The notes: a model not told the origin generated them from the sequence alone. DNA of 64,000 nt from Hymenobacter chitinivorans DSM 11115 (GCF_002797555.1 NZ_PGFA01000002.1:1-64000), one strand, 5' to 3'; counted from the first letter of the stretch, positions 8,819-18,391 are shown. Numbers and translations are program-made.

Positions 8819-10006
8819 ATGGGTTTATTGGATGACATGCGCGCCGCCCGCCGGGCCGCCGGCCGCCGGCCTACTGCCCCCGCCGCGGCCGACGCGGCTG
8901 ACGGCATGGTGCCCGCGCTGCTCTTCATTCCCGATATCAGCGGCTTTACCCGCTTTATTCAGGAGTCGGGGAGCGTGCTGGCGCCCCAGCTCATTGCCGA
9001 CCTGCTCGAAATTCTGGTGGAAGCCAATACGCTAAACATGGAGGTGAGCGAAATTCAGGGCGACGCCATCCTGTTTTACCGGCTGGGCCCGCCGCCTACG
9101 GTGCAGGAAGTCGTGACCCAATGCCGCCGCATCTTCCTCGACTTCCAGAACTACGTGCGCCTGGTGGAGCGCGACCTGGATTCGGAGCTGAGCGCCGCCC
9201 TGCGCAGCCACGATCTGACCATTAAGATCATCGTGCACTTCGGCCGGGTCAGCGTGGCCCAGATCCGGCAGTTTACCAAGCTCATGGGGCGCGACGTCAT
9301 CGTGGTGCACCGGCTGCTCAAGAACAACGTGACCGGCAACGAGTACATCCTGCTCTCCGATGGCTACCTCGAAACCCAGCCCGCCGCCGACGTGGCCCGC
9401 AGCTTTGGCTGGACCCGCCTGCTGCGCGGCACCTGCCTCTACGACTACCTGGGCGAAATCTGCTACCGGTACGCCTACCTTTCGCCCCTGCGCCTGCTGC
9501 TCAACGATGCCGGGGAAGGCGTCACGCACCGGGGAGGGGATGGCAGCGCCCTGAAAGTGATGAGCACGGTGCGGGTGCCAGCGGCCTACGCGCTGCGGGT
9601 GCTGAGCAACTTCCGGCTGCGGGCCCACTGGATGCCGGGCGTGAGCGAGGTGCAATACGACCTGACCAAAGCCGGCCGCCTGGGCACCAGCTACAAGGTG
9701 AAGCTCAACCGCGGGCAGATTGACTTCCAGACCGTGCAGCGCTTTGAAGATGCCGACCGGATTGAATACGTGGAGAAAATTTCGCTGTTCCGGCTGTTTC
9801 CCAACTCCTTTCTGTTCTGCTTTATCGAGGCCGTGGATGCGCGCTCCTGCCTGGTGACCCTGGAATTCCGCTACGGCTACATTGCCAGCCCCCGCCCCCT
9901 GATCCGCTTCGGGCAGCGGCAGCGCATGCGCCGGTTTATGGGCCAGTCCAGCCGGCAGTTTGCCACGCTCTGCGAACGGATGCAGCGTGCCGGCCGGGAA
10001 AGCTAA
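8819..10006 (+). CDS. cyclase-homology plus START-like domain protein (DUF2652 family)
   Basis: 395 residues from the ATG at 8819; an in-frame TTG at 8807 is a poorer start. Residues about 33-210 resemble a class III nucleotide cyclase domain. FIPDISGFTRFI carries the first metal-binding Asp (D39) and EIQGDAILFY the second (D82). The later GRDVIVVHRLLKN aligns with the family signature GDxVNxAxRL, but the transition-state Asn appears replaced while the Arg remains. Residues about 245-395 look like an SRPBCC/START-type ligand pocket (VRVPAAYALRVLSNFRLRAHWMPG). The combination matches the DUF2652 family of Bacteroidetes. No signal peptide or membrane helix is seen, so it should be cytosolic. 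Whether it makes a cyclic nucleotide, binds one, or only uses the fold is unknown. It stands alone downstream of the divergent tRNA. Confidence 0.85.
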   Translation: MGLLDDMRAARRAAGRRPTAPAAADAADGMVPALLFIPDISGFTRFIQESGSVLAPQLIADLLEILVEANTLNMEVSEIQGDAILFYRLGPPPTVQEVVTQCRRIFLDFQNYVRLVERDLDSELSAALRSHDLTIKIIVHFGRVSVAQIRQFTKLMGRDVIVVHRLLKNNVTGNEYILLSDGYLETQPAADVARSFGWTRLLRGTCLYDYLGEICYRYAYLSPLRLLLNDAGEGVTHRGGDGSALKVMSTVRVPAAYALRVLSNFRLRAHWMPGVSEVQYDLTKAGRLGTSYKVKLNRGQIDFQTVQRFEDADRIEYVEKISLFRLFPNSFLFCFIEAVDARSCLVTLEFRYGYIASPRPLIRFGQRQRMRRFMGQSSRQFATLCERMQRAGRES

Positions 10007-10472
10007 GGCGTGCCCAAGAACATAAAAAGAAGCGCTTTTAGCTTGCTGGCCTCATCCTTCCCAAGTCTTCCGAAAAGCCAGGAGTTCAGCAAACCCATAG
10101 CCAACAGGAGTTTCCTGAACCTTGAAAGGTGAACCAGTTTCTGGAACTCGGCTGAAGCTGTAGCTCCACTGCACCAGGCCAGCAGACGTGCATGGGCCGC
10201 CGTTCAGGAAAGAAGAGGGTTTCGCGAATAAAGCTTACGACTCTGCTGAGTAAAATGGCAACGAACCGGTTGAGGCTGGTATCGAACAAGTCTGTTTCCT
10301 TGATGACCGGGTACCACGAGCTATGGATGTAGCGAGCTGCGTCAGCCTTTGGAAAGACATCTACTTCTTGAATTCGACCCCAATTGCCGAGTAAACCTCG
10401 ATTTTGATCAATTCCAATGTTTTTTATAAATTATTTGGCATACCTTTCGGGTGACCTATTAACTCCATCTAC
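10007..10472. other. intergenic region, no gene recognised
   Basis: About 465 bases. A 67-codon minus frame at 10086-10289 has no family-like content. AT-rich sequence at 10400-10450 with TACCTTTC at 10441-10448 may be part of the promoter of the following M13 peptidase gene. Confidence 0.45.
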
Positions 10473-12521
10473 ATGAAGAAATCGTTTACGCTATTTGCGC
10501 TCCTGATTTTGCCTTGTGCTCTTTCCATACAAGCACAGCAAGCTTCCCTTGCGCCTGCTCAGCACTCTAATCTGGACCAGACCACCATTGACCGGACGAT
10601 AAAGCCAGGCGACGGCTTTTACAACTACGCGAACGGCAGCTGGCTCAAAGTCAACGAAATTCCCGCCAACGAAGCATCGTGGGGAAGCTCGTCGATGCTC
10701 CAGAAGCAAACTCGGTTTCAGTTGCAGGAGCTGCTGAAAGCCACTGCCGCCCAGAAAAACCAACCCGGCAGCGACGCGCAAAAGTTGCAGAATCTTTACA
10801 CCAGCGGCATGAATACGGCGGTGCTCGACCAGCTGGGTGTGCAGCCCCTGCAGGCCGATCTGCAACGCATCGACGCCATCAGCAGCCCGCAGGGAATTGC
10901 GGCCGAAGTCACCACGCAGTACGCCACGGGGCTGGTCAGGGGCACGGCTCCCTTGTTTAACCTGGGCCACATTGCCGACCCGATCCGCAACGATGTCGAA
11001 ATCATCACCCTGAGCCAGGGCGGCATGGGGCTACCCGAGAAGTCCTACTACTCCGAGGCTAGTCCGAAAGCCGTAGCTACCCGGGAAAAGTACGTGGCCT
11101 ACCTGCAGCAGTTGTTCGAGCTTTCGGGCACGGCCAAGGAAGCTGCCCAAACAAAAGCGGCGGCCGTGCTGGCCCTCGAAACCCGCCTGGCGCTTGGGGC
11201 ACGCACCGCCACGGAAAACCGCAACATCCGCAAGCTCCTGAACTATTACACGTTGGACAAAGTGGGTAAGCAATTCCCGCTGCTGGGGTTTGGCGCCATG
11301 TTTCAGCAGCTGAACATTCCCTCAGCCAAAATCATCGTGGCCCAACCCGAGTTCTTCACCGGGCTTCACAAAGAGCTAACCGCCACGCCCCTGGCCACCT
11401 GGAAGGATTACCTAAAGGTGCGCCTGCTGAGCAACTCGTCGCAGTACCTAAGCATGCCTTTTCTGGAAGCCAACTTCGCCTTCTATGTAACTGCCCTGAC
11501 CGGCCGGACCCAGATGCGGACCCGCCCCGAGCAGATGGTGCTGGTGGCAGACGGGATGCTGGGGGAAATGCTGGGCAAAGTGTACGTGGAGAAGTATTTC
11601 ACGGCCGACTCCAAGAAGCGGATGGACGCGCTGGTGCAAAACGTGGTGACCACCTTTGCCGAGCGCATCCAGGCCAACACGTGGATGACCGCCCCCACGA
11701 AAGAAAAAGCCCTCCAGAAACTTAGCACCGTTAAACGAAAGATTGCCTACCCCGATCAGTGGCGCGACTATTCCGCCCTGCAGATTGGCCCCGACTACTT
11801 CAGCAACATCAAAGCCGCGACGGTATTCTCGTTTCATGAAGGCTTTAACCGGGTCGGCAAGCCCGTCGACCGCGACCTGTGGACGATGACGCCGCCCACG
11901 CTGAATGCGTATTACAGCCCGCTGAACAACGAAATTGTGTTTCCCGCCGGTATTCTGCTCCCGCCCTTCTTCGACCCGCAGGCCGATGACGCAGTCAATT
12001 ACGGGGGCATTGCCACGGTTATCGGCCATGAAATTAGCCACGGTTTCGACGACCAGGGCAGCCATTTCAACGCCCAGGGACGCTACAAAAACTGGTGGAC
12101 CTCGGCCGACAAGAAGAACTTTACGGCTCGGGGCGTGGCCTTGACTAGGCAGTTCAACCAGTACGTGGCGCTTGATACGCTACACGTCAACGGCAAGCTC
12201 ACGCTGGGCGAGAACATCGGCGACTTATGCGGCGTAACGGTTGCCTACCAGGCCTTCAAGAAGACAGAACAAGGCAAGAGTACCCAGCTGATTGACGGCC
12301 TCACGCCCGACCAACGCTTCTTTCTGTCTTATGCCACTATTTGGCGTAAGAAGGACCGAGACGAAGGCTTGCGCACGCAAGTGCTAACAGATTCCCACTC
12401 TCCCGCCCGCTTCCGGGTCGATGGGCCGCTCTCGAACCTGGAAGCCTTCTACACCGCTTTCAACATCAAAGAAGGCGACGCGTTGTGGCGCCCGGTCAGC
12501 GACCGGGTAGTTATCTGGTAA
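10473..12521 (+). CDS. M13 family zinc metallopeptidase (neprilysin/PepO-like), secreted
   Basis: 682 residues, the usual length for the family. Signal peptide MKKSFTLFALLILPCALSIQ ends at AQA. The N-terminal M13 domain begins about residue 40 (GDGFYNYANGSWLKVNEIPA). The catalytic domain has HEISH with H519, E520 and H523; the third zinc ligand lies in ENIGD (E580); NAYYSPLNNEIVFPAGIL at about 476-493 is the conserved substrate-side segment. The C-terminus DRVVIW matches the family's usual ending. It cleaves oligopeptides outside the cytoplasm, probably in the periplasm. There is no T9SS tail and no lipobox. It is monocistronic, with its own terminator. Confidence 0.95.
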   Translation: MKKSFTLFALLILPCALSIQAQQASLAPAQHSNLDQTTIDRTIKPGDGFYNYANGSWLKVNEIPANEASWGSSSMLQKQTRFQLQELLKATAAQKNQPGSDAQKLQNLYTSGMNTAVLDQLGVQPLQADLQRIDAISSPQGIAAEVTTQYATGLVRGTAPLFNLGHIADPIRNDVEIITLSQGGMGLPEKSYYSEASPKAVATREKYVAYLQQLFELSGTAKEAAQTKAAAVLALETRLALGARTATENRNIRKLLNYYTLDKVGKQFPLLGFGAMFQQLNIPSAKIIVAQPEFFTGLHKELTATPLATWKDYLKVRLLSNSSQYLSMPFLEANFAFYVTALTGRTQMRTRPEQMVLVADGMLGEMLGKVYVEKYFTADSKKRMDALVQNVVTTFAERIQANTWMTAPTKEKALQKLSTVKRKIAYPDQWRDYSALQIGPDYFSNIKAATVFSFHEGFNRVGKPVDRDLWTMTPPTLNAYYSPLNNEIVFPAGILLPPFFDPQADDAVNYGGIATVIGHEISHGFDDQGSHFNAQGRYKNWWTSADKKNFTARGVALTRQFNQYVALDTLHVNGKLTLGENIGDLCGVTVAYQAFKKTEQGKSTQLIDGLTPDQRFFLSYATIWRKKDRDEGLRTQVLTDSHSPARFRVDGPLSNLEAFYTAFNIKEGDALWRPVSDRVVIW

Positions 12522-12546
12522 TTCAAGAAACCTGCCCCGGCCGGCC

Positions 12547-12590
12547 CAGAGCCCTCTCCATCCGCGGACGGAGAGGGCTCTGTTTGTTTC
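12547..12590 (+). terminator. terminator of the M13 peptidase gene
   Basis: Perfect 13-bp arms (12547-12559 and 12570-12582) enclosing a short TCCGCGGA palindrome, followed by TTTGTTTC, 25 bases after the stop. Confidence 0.85.
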
Positions 12591-12916
12591 CTGTTGTGCG
12601 GCTATACAAGGGAAAAAGTCTTATTGAAAACGTTAGTGGAGCTCTTCTGTAAACAAGCGGGTTTCTATCCTACCCGAGAAGTTTACAAAAACGAATATGG
12701 CTGTTGTAGAAGTCGGTGCGGCCCTGTTAAGCAAGTGCTTCATGAATCGGTACCTGCTGAAAAGAATTTCTAATAGCCTTCTACCGGCCCGTTGTCGTTT
12801 GCTAGTGCCCGCAAGGTATGGAGCTGGTTCAGCGGAACGGGTGGTCTTCACTAAAAGAGCGGTGCGTGCTATTCAACATGCTATAGTTGCTGTTTTCTAA
12901 AAGACTGCCAGCAACA

Positions 12917-12953
12917 CTAAAAAAGCGTTCCGGCCACAAGCCGAAACGCTTTA
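12917..12953 (-). terminator. terminator of the HD-PycTM gene
   Basis: Hairpin with arms around 12922-12934 and 12940-12952. A plus-strand A run at 12919-12924 gives a T run on the minus strand. It lies about 60 bases past the minus-strand stop at 13014. Confidence 0.8.
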
Positions 12954-13013
12954 GAAAATTTGGGCAAGGACAAGATCAGCTTGCTAGCAGGGCTTTTTAG
13001 GATTCAGCAAACC

Positions 13014-14240
13014 CTACGACTTGTAGAGCAGCACGATGCCAAACGAGAGGGCCGTCAGGATCAGGCCCACCATGAAGATGGTATAGCTGATGCGCAGCAG
13101 CCGGTACTTGCGCGAGAGGACCTCGCCCAGGTAGTAAATGTCCGTCACCATGTTGGTGTAGAGGTTGTCCTTGTTGCGCATCAGGCCGGTCATCCCGCTC
13201 TGAAAGTCGTCGAGGCTGAGCTTGGTGAAGTTGCCGAAGAAAAGCAGATTCACCCGGCGGTTGGTGGCCACCTGGGGGCTTTTCTTGAGCCACTTGAAGC
13301 TGGTCACGTCGGGCTGGGCCGAGAGGATGGCCGACACCACCGAGCCCAGGGCCGTAGCCAGCAGAATGCCCATGGGCACAGTCAGAATCGGGTTGCGGGT
13401 GAAGGACGGGCCCAGGGACGTGGTTTTGGCGCCGAGGTAGGTGATGAGCACCGACATGATAACCGCGTTGAGGCTAATCATCATGCTGGCCTTCTTGTCG
13501 GCCATGTCCGAGAGCTTGATGTGGTTGCTGTAGGTGGTCCGGAACATCGTTTCGACCCCCCGCTTGCCCTCGGCAAAGTTGCCCTGCTCTTCCTGCTCAC
13601 GCTTTTTCTTCTTCTTCTCGGTTTTCTTGAGCAGCTTCCGCTGGTCCTTGATGTTTTCCTTGTACTGCTCCTTGTACCGGTCTTTGGCCGCGTCGGTCAG
13701 AAACTTGGACGAGAGCAGGAAGTCGAGTTGGGTTTCGGCCCACTCCACGCTGTTGTAGCTTTTGCCCAGCACCGTTTCCCACTCGGCCCGCAGTAGTTCG
13801 CCGTTGGCAAAGAACTCTTCCTTGCCCATGCTGCTCAGGTCGGCATCCACGAGCAGCTGCTGGAGCTCGGTTTTGGCCGTTTCGTCGCGGTGGGTGGCCT
13901 TTATCGTGTCCTTGACAACGGCAATCCGGTCGGCGGGGTAGCCCTGGCTTTGCAGCCACTGCTCGGCTATTTCCATGCTGCGGTACTCGTGGCCGTCGTA
14001 TACCTCGGTGTAGCCCGCGTCGTGAAACCAGGCCGCCAGCACCAGAGCCTCCTGGTCTTCGGGGCTAAGCTCGGTGGCTTCGCCCAGGGCTTTGGCCTCT
14101 TTGACGGTGGTAGCCGTATGCTTGAAGGAGTGGTAAACGAGGGGCTTGGGGAGTTTTTCCTCGAAAAGAGCCGTAATGTACGCTTTGGCCTTCTTCAGGA
14201 TTTCGGCTTTAGCCGGTTTAAGAGTCTCAGTGGTTTCCAT
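13014..14240 (-). CDS. HD domain protein with Pycsar-effector-type (PycTM, DUF5706-like) membrane domain
   Basis: 408 residues from the ATG at 14240 (METTETLKPAKAEIL); the frame extends upstream but without plausible sequence. Residues about 20-140 are an HD metal-dependent phosphohydrolase domain with its expected ligands: H37 or H41, H73-D74 (AAWFHDAGY), H84, H117 and D132/D134. A very basic coiled segment near 205-220 (KKTEKKKKKREQEEQ) leads to a C-terminal domain with three hydrophobic segments: SMMISLNAVIMSVLITYLGA, MGILLATALGSVVSAILSA and ISYTIFMVGLILTALSFGIV. That domain resembles the PycTM effector of Pycsar systems, which senses cyclic UMP or CMP and damages the inner membrane. Here the HD part is fused to it and no pyrimidine cyclase gene lies beside it. 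The HD domain may degrade or sense a nucleotide. Inner-membrane location is inferred. Confidence 0.82.
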   Translation of the reverse strand: METTETLKPAKAEILKKAKAYITALFEEKLPKPLVYHSFKHTATTVKEAKALGEATELSPEDQEALVLAAWFHDAGYTEVYDGHEYRSMEIAEQWLQSQGYPADRIAVVKDTIKATHRDETAKTELQQLLVDADLSSMGKEEFFANGELLRAEWETVLGKSYNSVEWAETQLDFLLSSKFLTDAAKDRYKEQYKENIKDQRKLLKKTEKKKKKREQEEQGNFAEGKRGVETMFRTTYSNHIKLSDMADKKASMMISLNAVIMSVLITYLGAKTTSLGPSFTRNPILTVPMGILLATALGSVVSAILSAQPDVTSFKWLKKSPQVATNRRVNLLFFGNFTKLSLDDFQSGMTGLMRNKDNLYTNMVTDIYYLGEVLSRKYRLLRISYTIFMVGLILTALSFGIVLLYKS

Positions 14241-14497
14241 GCGGGGGAAGTAGAATGGAGGGGGCAACGTGGGCCGCCAGCTCCCAACTGGCTTAGAACG
14301 CGAATTGGGGAACGAAGTTTTTGCCGGCCCTGAGCCCAACCGTAGGCCGGCCGTTTGCGTAGGGCAGGCCACAGTCCGTCAACGCCCGATGCGCGGTGCC
14401 GTATGCACTAGTTTACGACTTTTTCCGGGCTTCGACCGGCGGTGGCCTGCCCTCTTTTCTATACCTCCCGCGCTGCTTTTACGTTCATTGCTTCTAT

Positions 14498-17400
14498 ATG
14501 AGAAGACCTTTTCTGCTTGGCTGCTTACTACTTCTATGGAGTGGCCTTACTCCTGCCCTTGCCCAAAAGAAAACCCAGACGCCCCACCCCACGCGGCCTA
14601 ACTACAACCACGGGGGCGAAACTTGGGAAAGCAAAACGCCGCCCGACAGCAGCCACATCCGCTATTCCATCTTTTTGATTGGCGACGTAGGCAAGCCCAT
14701 CAAAAAAACTGAGGGCGGGGAGCCTTCCCTCAACTTCCTGCACCAGCAGATTGTAAAGGCGGGCCCCAAGAGCACCACTATCTTCCTGGGCGACAACGTG
14801 TACGAGTACGGCATGCCCCGCGAGGGCGCCTACGACCGCAAAGAGTCGGAGGAGCGCATGATTGGGCAGCTCGAAACCCTGCGCGGCTACAACGGCGAAA
14901 AGTACATGATTCCCGGCAACCACGACTGGAAGCAGGGCCTTACCGGCGGTGTGGACCAGGTAAACCGTGAGCAGCAGTTCGTGGAAAACTACCTGACCAG
15001 CGACTCGGCCGCCTTCCCCTTCACCGGCGACTTTTTTATCCCGCGCGACGCCTGCCCGGGCCCGTTTGAGGTGCGCCTGCAGGACGATATTCTGATGATT
15101 GCCATCAACTCGCAGTGGTTTCTGCAAACCAACGGCGAGCGGCCCTACGGCGGCAACAGCGGCTGCGGCGTGGCCAACGAAACCGACTTCTTCACCCAGC
15201 TCGAAGACATCATCCAGCGGAATCAGAACCGCAACATCATGGTCATTGCCCACCACCCGATTTTCTCGGATGGTATTCACGGCGGCTACTTCACCCTGGC
15301 CGACCATTTCTTCCCGCTTTCCATTGTTTATAAGTACGCCTTTCTGCCCTTGCCCATCATCGGCTCAGTGTACCCCTTTGCCCGCAAATACGGCGGAGTA
15401 AGCCAGGATATTCCCCACCCCCAGTACCAGGCCTATAAAAAGGGCCTGCTGGAAATTTTCGATAAGTACCCCAACATCATCTACGCCTCGGGCCACGAGC
15501 ACAACCTGCAGTACTTCAAGGTGGGCTCCATGCACCAGATTGTAAGCGGCTCGGGCTGCAAAACCCAGCACGTACGGCCCAATAAAAGCGGGGACGCCAT
15601 TTTCTCGGACAAGGAGAAAGGCTGGTCACGGGTAAACTACTACGACAACGGCGAGGTCTGGACCGAGTTCTGGATTCCCAACGACAAGGGCGAAACCGGC
15701 CGCCTGGTGTTCCGCACGCCGCTCTACGCCAAAACTACCCAGGAAGTAGCCCAGATTCAGGAAGTCAAGAATGTGAAGCGGCCCAACTTCCGAGACAGCA
15801 CCGTGACCCTGGCCGTAAACAAGGAGTACGACGAGCGGGGCAAGTTTCACCGCTTCCTCTTCGGCGAGCATTACCGCAAGGAGTGGGCCACGCCGATAAA
15901 GTTTGACGTGCTCGACATGGCTACCGAGCGCGGCGGCCTGGAACCCTACAAGATTGGCGGCGGCAAGCAGACGGCCTCGCTGAAAGTGCGCAACGAGGAG
16001 GGCCGCAACTACACCCTGCGCGGCCTCAACAAAGACCCCGCCGCCGTGCTGCCCGAAGCCCTGCGCGAGGGCGCGGCCAAAGACATTCTGCAGGACCAGA
16101 TTTCGGCCCAGCACCCGTTTGGCGCCTTCCCGGTGGCCTCATTGGGCACCACGGCCGGTATTCTGCACACCAACCCCAAGCCGGTTTATATCCCGCAGGA
16201 CCCCTTGCTGGGCCAGTACTACGAGCGGTTTTCGAACACGCCGGCCATGATTGAGGAAGATGCCAAGGACGACCAAAGCAACGTGGCCTCCCTGGGCAAC
16301 GCCGAAAACCTGGTGGGCACCGACAAGGTCATGGAGCGCCTCATCGACGACAACGACAACCGCGTCAACGAAAAAGCCTTTGCCCGCTCCCGCCTCTTCG
16401 ATATGTGGATCGGCGACTGGGACCGGCACGAGGACCAGTGGCGCTGGGCCGAAACCAAGGACAAGGACGGGGACCGGAAATTCACGGCCGTGCCCGAAGA
16501 CCGCGACATTGCCTTCTTCAAAGGCGACGGTTTGCTGCCCTACCTGGCCTCGCGCAAGTGGGCCATCCGCAACTTCCAGAACTTTGGCTACGACTACGCC
16601 GACTTCAAAGGCCTCAACCTGACGGCCCTGGCCAACGACCGGGTATTCCTGGCTTCGGTAACCAAGGAAGACTGGGTGAAAATTGCCGAGAAGATGAAGG
16701 CCGACCTGACCGACGCCGAAATTGAAAAGGCGTTCCGCTCGCAGTGGCCCAAGGAAATCTACGACCTGCACGGCCCCGAAATCATTGCCAAGCTCAAGAG
16801 CCGCCGTGACCTGCTGCCCCAGCTGGCCGCCGATTACTACGGCACGCTCAACGATATTGTGGAAGTGAAAGGCAGCTCCAAGCGGGAGCGGTTCGACGTG
16901 GAGCGCCTCGACGGCGACAAAACCCGCGTCAAAGTCACCAAGATCAACAAGGAAGGCAAGCTGAGCAAAACCTTGTTCGACAAGACCTTCGACAAGGAAA
17001 CCGACGAAATCCGCCTCTACGGCTTCGCCGGCAACGACGTGTATAACGTAACCGGCCAATCGAAAGGCGGGGCGATGCTGCGCATCATTGGCGGCACCGA
17101 CCGGGACTCGATTACCGACAACTCCCGGGTGGGCGGCCTGGGCCACAAAACCCAGGTGTACGACGCCGACACCGGCAACGTCATCAACGCGGGCAAGGAA
17201 GTGCGCCTGCGCCTGCAGCCCGGCATCGAGGTCAGCCAGTACGACACCCACCCGCGCACCGACCGGAAGGACTACAGCCTCAATTACTTCGGTCCGGCCC
17301 TGTACTTTGGCTACAACATCGACGACCGACTGTTTTTCGGGGGCGGCGTCACCTACCGTACCTACGCCTTCCGCAAGGCGCCCTTCTCGACCGAGCAAAC

Positions 17401-18391
17401 GCTGGCGGCCAACTATTCGCCCTCCCAGCAGGCCTACAACGTGCGCTACAGTGGGCAGTTCGTGGATGTCATTAGCAAGTTTGACCTGCGCATTAACGCC
17501 CAGCTTTACGGTCCGCAGCTGCTCTACAACTTCTTCGGGGAAGGCAACAACTCCCGCAACGAGCTGCTGGGCTCCGACGACCGGGTCCGCAACCGCGACA
17601 TCAACGACACCTACCGGGTGCGCTTCTCCCGCTTCTACGTAAGCCCGGTGCTGGAGCGTGACCTGTTCAGCTTCCTCAAAGTGGGCATCGGGCCGCAGTA
17701 CGACCAGTTTCGGGTGGAGCGGGAGCCCATTGGCAGCCAGATTGCCGCCGGCCTCGATGCCAACAACAACGGCGTGAGCGGCGCGGGCCTGGGCATCCGC
17801 TCGTCCGACTTCCAGCTCAACCGCTACCTCGGCGGCCGGGCTTACCTGAACATCGACGCGGCCAGCTCGCCCAAAAACCCCCGGATTGGTCTGCGCTGGT
17901 ACAACGAGATTCAGCAGAACTACCAGATGAACGCCGAGCAGCTCAACTTCGGCCGCATCACCTCCGAGTTCCGCTTCTATCTGAGCCCCAACTTCCCATT
18001 CCAGCTCACCTGGGCCGGCCGCATCGGGGCCGCCCGCAACTGGGGCGACTACCGCTTCTACCAGGCCAATACTCTGGGCCAGACCACCAACCTGCGCGGC
18101 TACCGCCGCACGCGCTACGCCGGCCGCTCGTCGGTGTACGCCAACGCCGAAGCCCGCCTGCAGCTCTTTAGCTTCAACGCCTACCTGGTGCCCGGCAAGT
18201 TCGGTATCCTGGGCCTGGCCGACGCGGGCCGCGTGTATTCCGAGTATGACACCCGCACCGGCATCGACGCCTTCCACACCGGTTTCGGCGGCGGGGTGTG
18301 GGTAGACGTGCTCAAGCAGGCCGTTATCAACGCCACATATTCGGTAGGGGAGGAAAAGCTGGTCTTCGTCGGCTTCGACTTCCTGTTCTAG
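14498..18391 (+). CDS. calcineurin-like metallophosphoesterase with kinase-like middle region and C-terminal outer-membrane barrel
   Basis: 1,297 residues from the ATG at 14498 (MRRPFLLGCLLLLWSG, signal peptide to ALAQ); upstream in-frame codons look untranslated. Residues about 50-340 are a calcineurin-type phosphoesterase with all metal motifs: GD (D63), GDN (D99, N100), GNHD (N141, H142, D143), HH (H252, H253) and GHEHN (H333, H335). Residues about 480-700 are unusual: GGGKQTASLKV, LRGLNKDP with K512, then GDWDRHEDQW (D640, D642, H644) and AVPEDRD (D668, D670). Spacing and motif form recall the catalytic loop and metal Asp of PI4K/HipA-like kinases. Residues about 880-1297 are aromatic-rich alternating strands, like a BamA/surface-antigen type barrel (FGPALYFGYNIDDRLFFGGG) ending in VGFDFLF. 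It is probably outer-membrane anchored with a periplasmic enzyme. Substrate unknown. Divergent from the HD-PycTM gene. Confidence 0.88.
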   Translation: MRRPFLLGCLLLLWSGLTPALAQKKTQTPHPTRPNYNHGGETWESKTPPDSSHIRYSIFLIGDVGKPIKKTEGGEPSLNFLHQQIVKAGPKSTTIFLGDNVYEYGMPREGAYDRKESEERMIGQLETLRGYNGEKYMIPGNHDWKQGLTGGVDQVNREQQFVENYLTSDSAAFPFTGDFFIPRDACPGPFEVRLQDDILMIAINSQWFLQTNGERPYGGNSGCGVANETDFFTQLEDIIQRNQNRNIMVIAHHPIFSDGIHGGYFTLADHFFPLSIVYKYAFLPLPIIGSVYPFARKYGGVSQDIPHPQYQAYKKGLLEIFDKYPNIIYASGHEHNLQYFKVGSMHQIVSGSGCKTQHVRPNKSGDAIFSDKEKGWSRVNYYDNGEVWTEFWIPNDKGETGRLVFRTPLYAKTTQEVAQIQEVKNVKRPNFRDSTVTLAVNKEYDERGKFHRFLFGEHYRKEWATPIKFDVLDMATERGGLEPYKIGGGKQTASLKVRNEEGRNYTLRGLNKDPAAVLPEALREGAAKDILQDQISAQHPFGAFPVASLGTTAGILHTNPKPVYIPQDPLLGQYYERFSNTPAMIEEDAKDDQSNVASLGNAENLVGTDKVMERLIDDNDNRVNEKAFARSRLFDMWIGDWDRHEDQWRWAETKDKDGDRKFTAVPEDRDIAFFKGDGLLPYLASRKWAIRNFQNFGYDYADFKGLNLTALANDRVFLASVTKEDWVKIAEKMKADLTDAEIEKAFRSQWPKEIYDLHGPEIIAKLKSRRDLLPQLAADYYGTLNDIVEVKGSSKRERFDVERLDGDKTRVKVTKINKEGKLSKTLFDKTFDKETDEIRLYGFAGNDVYNVTGQSKGGAMLRIIGGTDRDSITDNSRVGGLGHKTQVYDADTGNVINAGKEVRLRLQPGIEVSQYDTHPRTDRKDYSLNYFGPALYFGYNIDDRLFFGGGVTYRTYAFRKAPFSTEQTLAANYSPSQQAYNVRYSGQFVDVISKFDLRINAQLYGPQLLYNFFGEGNNSRNELLGSDDRVRNRDINDTYRVRFSRFYVSPVLERDLFSFLKVGIGPQYDQFRVEREPIGSQIAAGLDANNNGVSGAGLGIRSSDFQLNRYLGGRAYLNIDAASSPKNPRIGLRWYNEIQQNYQMNAEQLNFGRITSEFRFYLSPNFPFQLTWAGRIGAARNWGDYRFYQANTLGQTTNLRGYRRTRYAGRSSVYANAEARLQLFSFNAYLVPGKFGILGLADAGRVYSEYDTRTGIDAFHTGFGGGVWVDVLKQAVINATYSVGEEKLVFVGFDFLF

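Larger units (their letters stand above)
12522..13013. other. intergenic region between convergent genes
   Basis: About 490 bases bounded by two terminators (12547-12590 and 12917-12953). Between them, overlapping 67- and 72-codon frames on opposite strands show no recognisable protein. Nothing else was identified. Confidence 0.5.

Noticed and set aside
12633..12900. Overlapping small frames on both strands
   Set aside because: Neither has a recognisable composition or a neighbouring promoter; the region lies between two terminators.
16139..18277. Open minus-strand frame of 712 codons opposite the metallophosphoesterase-barrel gene
   Set aside because: Shadow of G+C-rich coding sequence; composition dominated by Val/Ala/Gly with no motif, while the plus strand has phosphoesterase motifs.
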